Positions 16,696 to 25,652 of a stretch of 64,000 nucleotides of DNA are shown here, in pieces. A program made the position numbers and the translations under genes. The stretch spans positions 682,001 through 746,000 of the forward strand of contig CAVUCL010000001.1 in assembly GCA_963740055.1 (NCBI GenBank). The letters are read 5' to 3'. Origin of the DNA: WHSW01 sp963740055. Its GTDB lineage: Bacteria; Actinomycetota; Thermoleophilia; Solirubrobacterales; 70-9. The notes beneath the pieces are model-generated. The model was not told the origin of the DNA. It ran no database searches and worked only from the letters and a program-made list of their open reading frames with translations. How positions within the stretch are numbered: the first letter of the stretch is position 1; every line of letters starts with the position of its first letter.

Positions 16696-16782
16696 AGCGC
16701 CGAAAAGCACCGCTTTGGACCAGAACCAGGCATTAGGACGACGCCCGTCCGCTGTCCCAACACCCACTCAAAGGAGAATGAT

Positions 16783-17412
16783 ATGAGCGACTACCCCGTG
16801 ACTTTCGCGGTCAAGTACCCCGATCGCCAGCTAAACCGGCTCAGCAGCCTCTTCCGCATCTTCACGCTGATCCCGATCGCGATTGTGCTCGGCACGATCA
16901 CTGGCTTCTCGACGTCCTACGGCGGTGTGGGCGACACCACGACGACGATCGTGGTCGGCGGCATCGGTGTGCTCTTCGTGCCGGTACTGCTGATGCTCCT
17001 GTTTCGCAAGAAGTATCCGCGCTGGTGGTTTGACTGGAACCTCGAGCTACAGCGCTTCACCAACCGCGTCGGTGTCTACGCGCTGTTGATGGACGACCGC
17101 TATCCGTCGACCGACGAGCGCCAGGGCGTGCAGCTTGACTACGTCTATCCCCAGGCGGAGCGCCAGCTCGGCCGAGGAATGCCCCTCGTCAAGTGGTTCT
17201 TGGCGATTCCGCACTACGTGGTCTTGCTCTTCCTTCACATAGGTGTGTTCTTCGCCGCGATCATCGCCTGGTTCGCGATCCTGTTCACAGGTCGCTATCC
17301 GCGAGGCCTCTTCGACTACATCGAGGGAGTCCTGCGCTGGCACAACCGAGTGGTCGGTTACGCCTTCGCTCTCGTCACGGACCGCTACCCGCCGTTCCAG
17401 CTGCGGCCGTAG
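16783..17412 (+). CDS. DUF4389 family membrane protein
   Basis: 209 residues with a strong AAAGGAG ribosome-binding site. The MSDYPVTFAVKYPDRQLNRLSSLFRIFTLIPIAI opening, the RWWFDWNLELQRFTNRV block and the repeated LLMDDRYPSTDE / LVTDRYPPFQL segments are diagnostic of DUF4389. Four membrane helices alternate with amphipathic regions. Function unknown. The frame is intact despite the indel-rich surroundings. Confidence 0.85.
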   Translation: MSDYPVTFAVKYPDRQLNRLSSLFRIFTLIPIAIVLGTITGFSTSYGGVGDTTTTIVVGGIGVLFVPVLLMLLFRKKYPRWWFDWNLELQRFTNRVGVYALLMDDRYPSTDERQGVQLDYVYPQAERQLGRGMPLVKWFLAIPHYVVLLFLHIGVFFAAIIAWFAILFTGRYPRGLFDYIEGVLRWHNRVVGYAFALVTDRYPPFQLRP

Positions 17413-17452
17413 TGCTCTGACCAGGATCGGCGAGGGCCTGAACGGGGCTCAT

Positions 17453-17857
17453 CTAGGTCAGACCAACGATCAGGGGAATACCGACGACCAGGTCGGCGGT
17501 CGCGCAGAAGGGCGGATACCACGTCTTGACCTCGGTCGGTCCGTGGTGCTCGTGATGAAGCGCATCCCAGAAGCCGTGCGCCACCCAGCCGGCACCGATG
17601 ACCGCCTTCGAACCCTCCTCGATGCCGATGTAGGCGAGAGTGGCGAAAGCGAGCACCGAGACGGCCTGGATCGCGATCGCCGAGGTCCGCCCATCGGCAA
17701 CGGCAAAGCCAAGGTAGACGCCACCGACCGCCGCCAAGGCGGCGCCGGCAAAAATCGTCGAGCTGGAATCGTCAAGGCCAAGGCTCGCTAGTACACCCAA
17801 GGCAGCGCCGACAAAGCCGACGAGGATCGCGCGCCAATGGCGCTCGAACAACGTCAT
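17453..17857 (-). CDS. small membrane protein (DUF6010-like, tentative)
   Basis: 134 residues from ATG 17857. Four to five hydrophobic segments: LVGFVGAALGVLASLGL, then IFAGAALAAVGGVYLGFAV, IAIQAVSVLAFATLAYIGI and a terminal LVVGIPLIVGLT. There is a conserved-looking GWVAHGFWDALHHEHHG loop rich in His. It lies 23 nt after the multicopper oxidase stop on the same strand, so it is probably the last gene of that operon. The family name is from memory and uncertain. Confidence 0.6.
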   Translation of the reverse strand: MTLFERHWRAILVGFVGAALGVLASLGLDDSSSTIFAGAALAAVGGVYLGFAVADGRTSAIAIQAVSVLAFATLAYIGIEEGSKAVIGAGWVAHGFWDALHHEHHGPTEVKTWYPPFCATADLVVGIPLIVGLT

Positions 17858-17880
17858 GAGCCATCCACGTGCCGGCTGGG

Positions 17881-19726
17881 TCACTCGCCAGGGTCTGTAG
17901 CCGGAGCGACGTCGAAGCTGAACATCATCCCGCTCTCGGTGTGCTCGGCGATATGGCAGTGGGCCATCCACAGTCCCGGGTTGGTGACGTCGAGCAGGAT
18001 GTCGATCGTCTGGTCGGCGCGCAGAAGGACGGTGTCCTTCCAGACGAAGTTCTCCTCGGGCTCGCCGTCGCGGGCTGAGGACCAAGAACCGCCCGGCGCC
18101 GTGGATGTGGAACGGGTGGTGCATCGGATGGTCCTGGTCCATCTCGTTGGCCAGGCGGATCTTGATCCGGTCGCCAACGCGGAAGGCCCAGGTGATGCCG
18201 GCGTTCTCGGCGCCGGTCTCTCTGTCGATCAGCTGCCAGATCATGTTGCTCGTGTTGGTCTGGCGGTTGATCTCGGGCATCAGGTCTTCCCACTCGAGCC
18301 CGTCAGCGTGGTCATGACGCGTGCTCGTGGCCCTCGTGCCGCCGTGCTCACTCGCTCGCCGGCGCCTGGGACCTTGTCGGCCGGGACCAGCTTCATCCCG
18401 CACTTGGGGCAGCTCGACGCTTCGGTGTCGGTGACCTCGGGATGCATCGGGCACGCATAGGAGGTCGGCTCGGACTCAGCCGCCGGCACCAGCTTCATCC
18501 CGCACTTCGGGCAGGTCGGCCTGTTCGGACGCCGTCACCTCGGGATGCATCGGGCAGACGTAGGAGGTCGGCGCCGACTGGTCCGGGACCAGCTTCATCC
18601 CGCACTTCGGACAGCTCGAGGCCTCGGTGTCGGTGACCTCGGGGTGCATCGGGCAGACGTAGCGCAGAGGCCTCCTCGGCCTCTCCGAGCCGTAGAGGAT
18701 CGGCATCTGCGAGACGAAGGCCAGGGTCTTGTCCGGCTCGCGCTCCAGGTCCGCCTGGATGCGCTCGCGCTCGGCTGAGAGCTCGGGATCGACCCGCAGC
18801 TCGTCGAAGGCCGCGGCCGCCTCGCCGGCGGCTTCGCCATGCGACGATGATCCGACCGAGCTCGTAGGTGTGGTCGGGGGTCCGGTTTTCGAGGATGACC
18901 TCGCCGGGCTGGTCGAACAGGACGTCGACGATCGCGCGCTCGGAAGGCGACAGCAGGACCTCGTCGATGAACTCCTCGCGCTCGACCCGGCCGCTGTCGC
19001 CGCCGACCAGCTTCATCCGCGCGCCGCTGATCGCCGAAGTTGAAGATTCGCGTGTTGGCCGTGTCGACGAGGTGCAGGCGGACGACCTCGCCGACCTTGG
19101 CCTCGGCCCGGTAGTCGGTCTCGCCGTTGGTCAGCATCACGTTGCCGAAGCGGCCCATCGCCGTGAAGGTCGGCCCGGAGCGCTCGAACGGCGCGATCTG
19201 GCCGTCCTCGATCAGGATGTCGTCGAGCGTGATCGCCAGCTCACGGTCCACCGGCGGCCAGTAGTCGGGGTCGGAGGGCTCGACGATGATCCCGGCATAC
19301 AGGCCCATCTCCTGGGCGAAGTCCTCGCGGATGTGCGGGTGGTACCAGTAAAAGCCGGGGTCGGGGAACTGCAGCCGATAGGTGAACTTGCCGCCGTGCG
19401 CGATCGGCGCCTGGGTCTCCTCGGGGACGCCGTCGAAGCGGTTCTCGAGCCGCAGGCCGTGCCAGTGCAGCGTCGCGTCGACGTCGCCGAGGTTGGTCGC
19501 CTCGATCGTCGACCTCGCTGTCCTGGTCGACATGCAGCGTCGGGCCCGGGGATCGAGCCGTTGTAGCCCAGCATCCGCACCTCGGCGTCGCCGATGCGCT
19601 TGCGGACCGGCTTGATCGTCGATCTCGTGGGTCTCGCCGTCGCGCGAGGCGAATGACCTCGGGGCTCGTGGCCTCGTCCAGGCCTTCGACGTCGGTGCTG
19701 AAGTTGACCTCGTGATGGGTGTGCAT
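17881..19726 (-). pseudogene. multicopper oxidase with three internal heavy-metal-binding domains; many frameshifts
   Basis: About 610 residues reconstructed from several frames; ATG 19726 has AAGGAGG upstream. Order: cupredoxin 1 (DATLHWHGLRLENRFDG and GFYWYHPHIREDFAQEMG, the type 2/3 copper HxH pairs), cupredoxin 2, then three repeats of CPMHPEV...CPKCGMKLVP (heavy-metal-binding domain), a His-rich linker, then cupredoxin 3 with HPMHHPFHIHGAG and LWMAHCHIAEHTESGMM (type 1 Cys plus Met). All copper ligands are present. At least ten single-base indels, nearly all +1 next to G or C, break the frame. Likely an oxidase for Cu(I) or phenolic substrates with a metal-sequestering insert; no Tat or Sec signal is visible. 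Confidence 0.75.
18383..18665 (-). repeat. three tandem coding repeats (heavy-metal-binding modules)
   Basis: Units at 18383-18468, 18484-18571 and 18585-18665, period about 101 bp, each encoding Y-x-CPMHPEVT...CPKCGMKLVP. Units are about 85-90 percent alike by eye. They are protein-coding repeats, not CRISPR. Confidence 0.8.
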
Positions 19727-19741
19727 CGTCTCCTCCTTGGA

Positions 19742-20861
19742 TTACGAAGTTGTCGCGGCCAGCTTCTCACTGCCGGCCGGTGTCTGCTTGGTGGCTTCGA
19801 TCCGGTCGGCAAGGTAGGCGGCGTCGATGCCGACCCAGCCGAGCAGCGCCGAGGTCCTGGTGTACTGCCAGGTCATCCCGAGCAGGTACAGGCCGGGTGA
19901 ATCGGTGACGCCGCGGACATGCTGAACCTCGCCGCGCTCGTTCTTGACCTCGGGGATGTCGATCCACGAGTGATCGATCCGGAAACCGGTCGCCCAGACG
20001 ACGCCGTCGTAGTCGGCTGACTCGCCGCCCTCGAAGCTGATCGTGCGTCCGCTCGCTCCGGTGACCCGCGGCCGGACGCCGACGCCATGCCGGCGCAGCT
20101 CGCGCAAGCCGCCGCCGATGACGACATCGCGCTGGGACAGGCGCTGGCCGAGCCGGGACGAGACCGGGACACTGGCGACTCGCAGCGTCGTCAGCCACCA
20201 CCAGAGATCGCGCCCGAGCGGCGCTGCGGCAGGGTCGGCAGCTTCTGGCCGACCGAGATGTCGACGTCGCGGCGCGAGCCTGGGCGAGCTCAAGCGCGAT
20301 CTGCTGGCCCGAGTTGGCCGCGCCGACCACGAGAATCCGACCCTCCGGCAGGTCCGCCGGGTCTCTGGTAGTCGGCGCTGTGGAGCTGCTTACAGCTCGG
20401 GTCGAGGTCGTCGGCTGACGTCGGGCGTGAACGGAACCTGGAACGGTCCGGTAGCGACCACGACCTGCTCGGCCTCGATCGGCCCGGTGGTCGTCTCGGC
20501 GACGTAACGACCGCCGTCGCCCTTGCTGAGGCGAGTCACCGCCGTGTTCAGCCGCACCGGCAGCTCGAACTTGGCCGCGTAGGCCTCGAAGGAAATCGGC
20601 GACCTCGTCCTTGCCCGGATAGGTGTCGCGGCTCGGCCGGGAAGCGCATGCCCCGGCAAGTCGTTGTACTGGCCCGCGGTGAACAGCTTCAGTGAGTGCC
20701 ACCGCGAGCGCCACATATGCCCCGACCTCGGGGTTGGCGTCCGCGATCACAAACGAGAGCCCGCGCTCGGCGAGGTGGTAGCCCATCGCCAGCCCGGCCT
20801 GCCCCCCGCCGATGACGAGGACGTCGACCCCCTCGGTACCGACCGAGCTGTCGCTTGTCAC
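19742..20861 (-). pseudogene. flavin-containing monooxygenase-like protein, multiple frameshifts
   Basis: Reconstructed length about 370 residues, GTG 20861 preceded by TAGATT with a 7-base gap. Intact blocks: DVLVIGGGQAGLAMGYHLAE (FAD Rossmann), RSRWHSLKLFTAGQYNDLPG, AYAAKFELPVRLNTAV, VVVATGPFQVPFTPDV, GRILVVGAANSGQQIALELA (NADPH Rossmann), then DGVVWATGFRIDHSWIDIP. At least seven single-base indels lie between them. Member of the class B monooxygenase/YpmP-CzcO-like group often found near metal or arsenic resistance genes. It sits 15 nt upstream of the multicopper oxidase on the same strand, so the two were probably co-expressed. Confidence 0.7.
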
Positions 20862-20868
20862 ATCGACG

Positions 20869-20874
20869 AATCTA
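20869..20874 (-). promoter_or_regulatory. -10 box of the monooxygenase/multicopper oxidase operon
   Basis: TAGATT on the minus strand, 7 bases before GTG 20861. Leaderless pattern. Confidence 0.45.
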
Positions 20875-21022
20875 GCGGCTCGCTGTTCGGCAAGGGGACC
20901 GGCGCCAACCCTAGATGGAGGCACTCGAGCCCGCCTCGCTGTTCACACGTGGCGCCCTAGTCCGGTTAGGGTGGCCAGGTCGGGGATGACGTCCTGAAAC
21001 CCGCATTCGTGAAGGGCCTAGC

Positions 21023-21519
21023 TTGAGCCCGCGACGGCTCGCCGCAATCGCCGTCGCACGGCCGCGTCGAATGCTGGCCGTGTGGGGCCTGGTGGTGCTG
21101 GTTGCCTTCGGCCTCATCTCAGGATTGCTCGGATCGGCGCTCCGGCGGTCGTCTATATCGCGGCGGCCGTCGGCGCACAGACACAGACCGTGCTCATCAG
21201 GGCAATAGCCGCGGGCGTCTCAATCAAGTCGATGGTCCGCCGCGAGATCTCGACAGGCACGGTTCTTGGAGTCATGATCGGCACGACGTTCGGTCTCTTC
21301 GTGCTCATCGGTTGGGGCGACTCGCAGTTGGCCGCCGCCGTGGCCTTGGCGCTGTTTGCGAGCTGTGCTGCGGCGGCCGCGCTCGCACTCTTGCTTCCCG
21401 CCATCTTCGTGTGGGCTGGCCAAGATCCGGCATTCGGGTCGGGACCACTCGCGACCGTGGCGCAGGACCTCTTGTCGGTCGCTGTGTATTTCGCTGCCGT
21501 ACTGGCCCTGGGCGCCTAG
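21023..21519 (+). pseudogene. MMPL N-terminus joined to an MgtE C-terminal domain (deletion scar)
   Basis: From TTG 21023 the first ~40 residues (RRLAAIAVARPRRMLAVWGLVVLVAFGLISGLLGSAL) are a typical MMPL transporter start. Near 21130-21146 the homology switches, in another frame, to the last ~125 residues of an MgtE-type magnesium channel: YIAAAVGAQTQTVLIRAIA, then GTVLGVMIGTTFGLFVLIGWG, and PATVAQ-like end SGPLATVAQDLLSVAVYFA. Neither domain is complete. This looks like the scar of a deletion that joined two transporter genes. Confidence 0.65.
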
Positions 21520-21522
21520 GAT
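21517..21522 (+). promoter_or_regulatory. -10 box of the MMPL transporter gene
   Basis: TAGGAT, whose TAG is also the stop codon of the MgtE remnant, six bases before GTG 21529. Leaderless pattern. Confidence 0.45.
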
Positions 21523-21528
21523 CCGACC

Positions 21529-23778
21529 GTGCCCGAGCAAGTGCCACAACCGAGAAACGTTGCGGCACGCGCGGGAGGCTGGAGCTCTCGCCACCGTTGG
21601 CAGGCGACCGTCGGCTGGCTCCTCTTCGTCGTCCTCGCGGTCGCACTCGGGGGATCGGTGAAGACGAACGAGCTCGAGGACGAGGAGCTGAGCGTCGGAG
21701 AGTCACGGACCGCCGACCGGATCGTGGCCGACGCCTTCCCCGAGAACACCCAGGAGACGGTCCTGATCCAGAGCGGCGAGGGGACGACCGCGGACGAGCC
21801 CGAGTTCCAGCGCGTGGTCAAGGACGTCACCGAGCGCCTTGCCGCGACCCCCAACGTGATCGACGTCCACAGCCCCTACCTCGCGGGCAGTGAGGGCGCG
21901 ATCTCGCAGGACGGCCACTCGGCTCTCCTCACCTTCGAGATCCCGGATCCGGGGGAGGACAGCGAGGTGACGCCCGAGGATCTCGTGGAGGCTCCCCTCG
22001 CGACCCTCGAGGAGGCCGAGGCCGCGAACCCGGGCTACCGGATCGACGAGTTCGGCGACGCGAGCGCCAACCTTCAGGTGACCGAGGCGATCGAGGAGGA
22101 CTTCCGCCGTGCCGAGGTCACTTCACTCCCGATCACCCTGGTGATCCTGCTGTTGGCGTTCGGCGCCCTCGTCGCGGCGCTCATACCGCTTCTGCTCGCG
22201 GTCACAGCCGTGGCCGCGGCGATCGGGCTGCTGGGGCCCCTGAGCCAAGTGTGGCCGGTGGACCAGTCCGTGACCTCGGTCGTGTTGCTCGTCGGACTGG
22301 CCGTGGGTGTCGACTACTCGATGTTCTATCTGCGGCGCGTGCGCGAGGAGCGCGCAATGGGCCGGGAGACCCCGGGGGCACTGCAGGTGGCGGCTGCGAC
22401 GTCGGGGCGCGCGGTGCTTTTCTCCGGCGTGATTGTGGCGATCGCGATGGCCGGCATGTTCGTCGCCGGTGCATCGACGTTCACCTCGTTTGCGGTGGGC
22501 ACCATCGCTGTGGTGGTGATCGCCGTACTCGGTTCGCTGACCGTCCTGCCGGCGATTCTCTCGCGGCTCGGTGATGGCGTGAACCGGGGCCGCATCCCGT
22601 TCATCTCCCGGCGTGATCGCCTCGGCACCTCGGAGTCCCGCGTGTGGTCGGCGATCCTCGACCGAGTCCTGCGCAGGCCCGTGGTCGCGACCGTCATCGC
22701 CACGGGCGTCCTCCTGTTGCTCGCCCTCCCGGTCCTGGGGATGAAGCTCGCGGTGCCGGGCTTCGAGACCCTGCCTCAGGACCTCGCGGTGATCCAGACG
22801 TACGACGACATTCAGGAGGCGTTCCCGGGCAACCAGATCCCCGCCGAGGTGGTCATCGAGAGGGGCACGGCCTCGAATGTGGAGTTCACCATCGGAGTGC
22901 ACAACATGCGTGAGGCGGCCGAGAGCAGCGATTCCGTCCAGCCGCCGGTCACGGTCCAGTTCAGCGCCGACCACAGCGTGGCCGTTTTGGACGTGCCGAT
23001 CGCCGGCGACGGGACCGACGATGCCTCTTACGCGGCACTCGCCGAGGTGCGCGACGAGCTCGTCCCGGCAACCGTGGGCCAGGTGCCCGGCCTGCAGGCT
23101 CAAGTCACGGGCTACACCGCCGGCTCGAAGGACTTCAACGACCTGATGGGCGCACGGGTTCCCGTGGTGTTCGCGTTCGTCCTCGGGCTGGCGTTCCTGC
23201 TTCTGCTCGCGACCTTCCGGTCCATCGTCATTCCGATCAAGGCGATCGCGCTCAACCTCCTGTCGGTCGCAGCTGCGTACGGGATCGTGGTGTGGATCTT
23301 CCAGGAGGGCCATCTCGAGTCCCTGCTGGGCTTCGAGTCGACCGGCGCGATCGTCTCGTGGCTGCCGCTATTTCTGTTCGTGCTCCTGTTCGGGCTGTCG
23401 ATGGACTACCACGTGTTCATCCTCAGCCGCGTGCGCGAGGCCTTCGACCGAGGCATGTCCACTGCTGAGGCAGTTCGAACCGGGATCAAGGGGACCGCCT
23501 CCGTGGTCACTGCCGCGGCTGCCGTGATGGTCGCCGTCTTCGCGATCTTCGCCACCCTCTCGTCCGTGGTCTTCAAGCAGTTCGGTGTAGGGCTTGCAGT
23601 AGCGGTGCTGATCGACGCGACGATCGTGCGGAGCGTGCTGCTTCCCGCCACGATGACGCTGCTCGGCGACTGGAACTGGTACCTGCCGCGCTGGCTTGAG
23701 TGGCTGCCCCGTATCGGGATGGCCGACGAGCATGATGTGCAGGAGCTACAGCGCTCCGCGCCGGAGCGGACGTCATGA
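21529..23778 (+). CDS. MMPL/RND-family transporter
   Basis: 749 residues, frame intact. Two repeats, each a periplasmic domain plus a six-helix bundle: the first has GVDYSMFYLRRVREE near residue 261, the second GLSMDYHVFILSRVREAF near 625, the paired SSD-like signatures of MMPL proteins. SVKTNELEDEELSVGESRTADRI after helix 1 is the start of the first extracytoplasmic domain. Such proteins export lipids or hydrophobic compounds by proton motive force. The stop overlaps the start of the osmoprotectant-binding lipoprotein gene (ATGA), so they are co-translated. Confidence 0.88.
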   Translation: MPEQVPQPRNVAARAGGWSSRHRWQATVGWLLFVVLAVALGGSVKTNELEDEELSVGESRTADRIVADAFPENTQETVLIQSGEGTTADEPEFQRVVKDVTERLAATPNVIDVHSPYLAGSEGAISQDGHSALLTFEIPDPGEDSEVTPEDLVEAPLATLEEAEAANPGYRIDEFGDASANLQVTEAIEEDFRRAEVTSLPITLVILLLAFGALVAALIPLLLAVTAVAAAIGLLGPLSQVWPVDQSVTSVVLLVGLAVGVDYSMFYLRRVREERAMGRETPGALQVAAATSGRAVLFSGVIVAIAMAGMFVAGASTFTSFAVGTIAVVVIAVLGSLTVLPAILSRLGDGVNRGRIPFISRRDRLGTSESRVWSAILDRVLRRPVVATVIATGVLLLLALPVLGMKLAVPGFETLPQDLAVIQTYDDIQEAFPGNQIPAEVVIERGTASNVEFTIGVHNMREAAESSDSVQPPVTVQFSADHSVAVLDVPIAGDGTDDASYAALAEVRDELVPATVGQVPGLQAQVTGYTAGSKDFNDLMGARVPVVFAFVLGLAFLLLLATFRSIVIPIKAIALNLLSVAAAYGIVVWIFQEGHLESLLGFESTGAIVSWLPLFLFVLLFGLSMDYHVFILSRVREAFDRGMSTAEAVRTGIKGTASVVTAAAAVMVAVFAIFATLSSVVFKQFGVGLAVAVLIDATIVRSVLLPATMTLLGDWNWYLPRWLEWLPRIGMADEHDVQELQRSAPERTS

Positions 23779-24743
23779 GGGCCGCGCTGCCGCGATACGT
23801 CGTCGCGATTCTGGCAGCGGTTGGGGCGAGCATCGGACTCTTGGCCTGCGGCGAGGAGACGGACGAGGACGTCGAGGTTCTTCGCCCCAACCTGATCGAA
23901 GAGAACCCCGAGAATTCGGGTGTACGGCTCACCATCGGTTCGAAGAACTTCACCGAGCAGTTCGTACTGGCCGAGATCTACGCGCAGGCGCTCACGGCTG
24001 CGGGTTACGACGTTGCGAAGCGTCTCGACCTGGGCCCGGAGCGGGTGGCCTTGCGCGCGCTGAGGGACGGAACGATCGACGCCTATCCCGAGTACACGTC
24101 GACCGCCCTGACATCCCTCTTCGGCGTGCCCGCCGCGGACGTACCATCCGAACCCGGACAGGCATATGAGGCGGCGCTGCCGGAGCTGGACGAGCGTGGC
24201 CTCGCTGCCTTTCCCCCGACTCCGTTCTCGAGCGCCAACGCCGTCGGCCTGCTGACCGAGCGTGCCGAGCAACTCGGCGTCAGCGCGATCTCCGAGCTCG
24301 GGGACAACGCCCCGCAGCTCACGCTGGCGGGCTCGTCGGAGTGCCGGAGGCGGGCCGACTGTCTCGTCGGCCTGCAGGATGAGTACGGGTTGGAGTTCGG
24401 CCGCTTCAGGGAGGTCCCGATCAGCCTCCGGTACGAGGTGCTGGAGACCGGCGGGGCCGAGCTCTCCATCCTCTTCACCACAGATCCCCAGCTCTTCGTC
24501 TCGGACAACTACGTGATCCTCGAGGACGACCTCGGCGCGCTGCCGCCGGGCAACGTCCTCTTCGTCGTGCGCAAGGAGGCCGCGGACGAGGCGGGAGAGG
24601 ACCTCGGCGAGGTCATCGAGCGAGTGCAGTCGGAGCTCTCGCTCGAGCGCATGCAGGAGCTGAACGCACGCGTCGACATCGGCGGCGAGACGCCGAGACA
24701 GGCCGCCCGCTCCTATCTCGAGGAGTTCGGCTTCGTCCGATGA
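23775..24743 (+). CDS. glycine betaine/choline-type substrate-binding lipoprotein (OpuAC/ProX)
   Basis: 322 residues. The signal peptide ends in lipobox LLAC (Cys near 25). LTIGSKNFTEQFVLAEIYAQAL is the hallmark start of QAT-family osmoprotectant-binding proteins, followed by GTIDAYPEYTSTAL and the hinge region. It should capture betaine, choline or a related quaternary amine outside the membrane. No permease or ATPase gene is adjacent. Instead the gene is coupled (ATGA) to an MMPL transporter, which is unusual. Its last 31 nt overlap the convergent ion-channel gene. Confidence 0.85.
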   Translation: MRAALPRYVVAILAAVGASIGLLACGEETDEDVEVLRPNLIEENPENSGVRLTIGSKNFTEQFVLAEIYAQALTAAGYDVAKRLDLGPERVALRALRDGTIDAYPEYTSTALTSLFGVPAADVPSEPGQAYEAALPELDERGLAAFPPTPFSSANAVGLLTERAEQLGVSAISELGDNAPQLTLAGSSECRRRADCLVGLQDEYGLEFGRFREVPISLRYEVLETGGAELSILFTTDPQLFVSDNYVILEDDLGALPPGNVLFVVRKEAADEAGEDLGEVIERVQSELSLERMQELNARVDIGGETPRQAARSYLEEFGFVR

Positions 24744-25636
24744 AGCGCTAGGCCGTCGCGCTCGAGGAGGTGATCCTGGGCGTAGGCGGCGAGGACGCCG
24801 TCGGTCGAGTCGGCTCGGATATGGGGAAAACGCTCTCGGAGCGTCGCGGCGAGTTCGTCGAGGGCGTTGGCGAGTAGCTCGGCACGCAAGCGACCGGCGT
24901 CCGACACCTCGGACTTGGCGCAGCGCCGAACCAGCTGCAAGAGGTACGGCGCCGTCGCCGCGAGCGAGAACCGTCTATCTCTATCGGCGAAGTAGTACGT
25001 CACCGGAAAGTCGATGAGGTCGCGCTCGATCGCCGTGAGCCTGAGGGTCAGCTCGGCGTACAGTCGCTCCGGAGCACCGCCGGGCCGGTCCTCGACTCGT
25101 ACGCCGGATCGAGCCTCCGACTCACGGAGAAGGAAGAGCTCGTAGGCGAACGTGCGTCGCCGGGCCAGGACCGGATAGATGAGGAGCAGATAGGAGATGC
25201 TCGCGCTCAGCAGGCCGAAGCCGACGAGCGCCTCCAGCGGCGTGATGATCTGGAGCCACTCCGCGTCTGGAACCAGGTCGGTGAAGCCGAGCGTGGTGAT
25301 CGTGGCGAGGGAGACATGGAGGGCATCGACGAAGCCCGGAGAAGCCGTCGCACCGGTGAAGCCGTCTTCGAGATGCGGCCAGAGAACCAACGCCCAGCCC
25401 AGCACGAGCAGGGAAGCCCATAGCCCCACTGCGCCGAGCAGGGCCAACGGGCCGGCGAAGAGAATGAGGCGGCGACGACCCGGCGCGCGAATTACGCGCC
25501 AGATGCCCACGGTAATGCGGCGGGAGAGGGGCCCGCGACCGTCGGCGCGAAGCAGGGTCTCGAAGATGTCGACCACCGCGAGTGTGATGAGCACCAGCCC
25601 GGTACCGGTCGCGGCGGCTGTCTCGAGCGGCGACAT
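24713..25636 (-). CDS. two-helix ion channel-like membrane protein
   Basis: 307 residues. Four N-terminal hydrophobic segments with the pore region LHVSLATITTLGFTDLVP near residue 115: the position and pattern of a K+-channel pore loop, but with TTLGFTD in place of TVGYGD. The last ~130 residues are a cytosolic helical domain. Pfam Ion_trans_2-type. Ion selectivity is uncertain because the filter is degenerate. Likely co-transcribed with the upstream alpha/beta hydrolase (17 nt apart). Confidence 0.75.
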   Translation of the reverse strand: MSPLETAAATGTGLVLITLAVVDIFETLLRADGRGPLSRRITVGIWRVIRAPGRRRLILFAGPLALLGAVGLWASLLVLGWALVLWPHLEDGFTGATASPGFVDALHVSLATITTLGFTDLVPDAEWLQIITPLEALVGFGLLSASISYLLLIYPVLARRRTFAYELFLLRESEARSGVRVEDRPGGAPERLYAELTLRLTAIERDLIDFPVTYYFADRDRRFSLAATAPYLLQLVRRCAKSEVSDAGRLRAELLANALDELAATLRERFPHIRADSTDGVLAAYAQDHLLERDGLALHRTKPNSSR

Positions 25637-25652
25637 GGCCAGCGAGAGGATC

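Noticed and set aside
18383..18665. Possible CRISPR-like array (regular ~101-bp repeats)
   Set aside because: The repeats are long, lie inside a coding frame and encode heavy-metal-binding modules; there are no short direct repeats with unique spacers and no cas genes.
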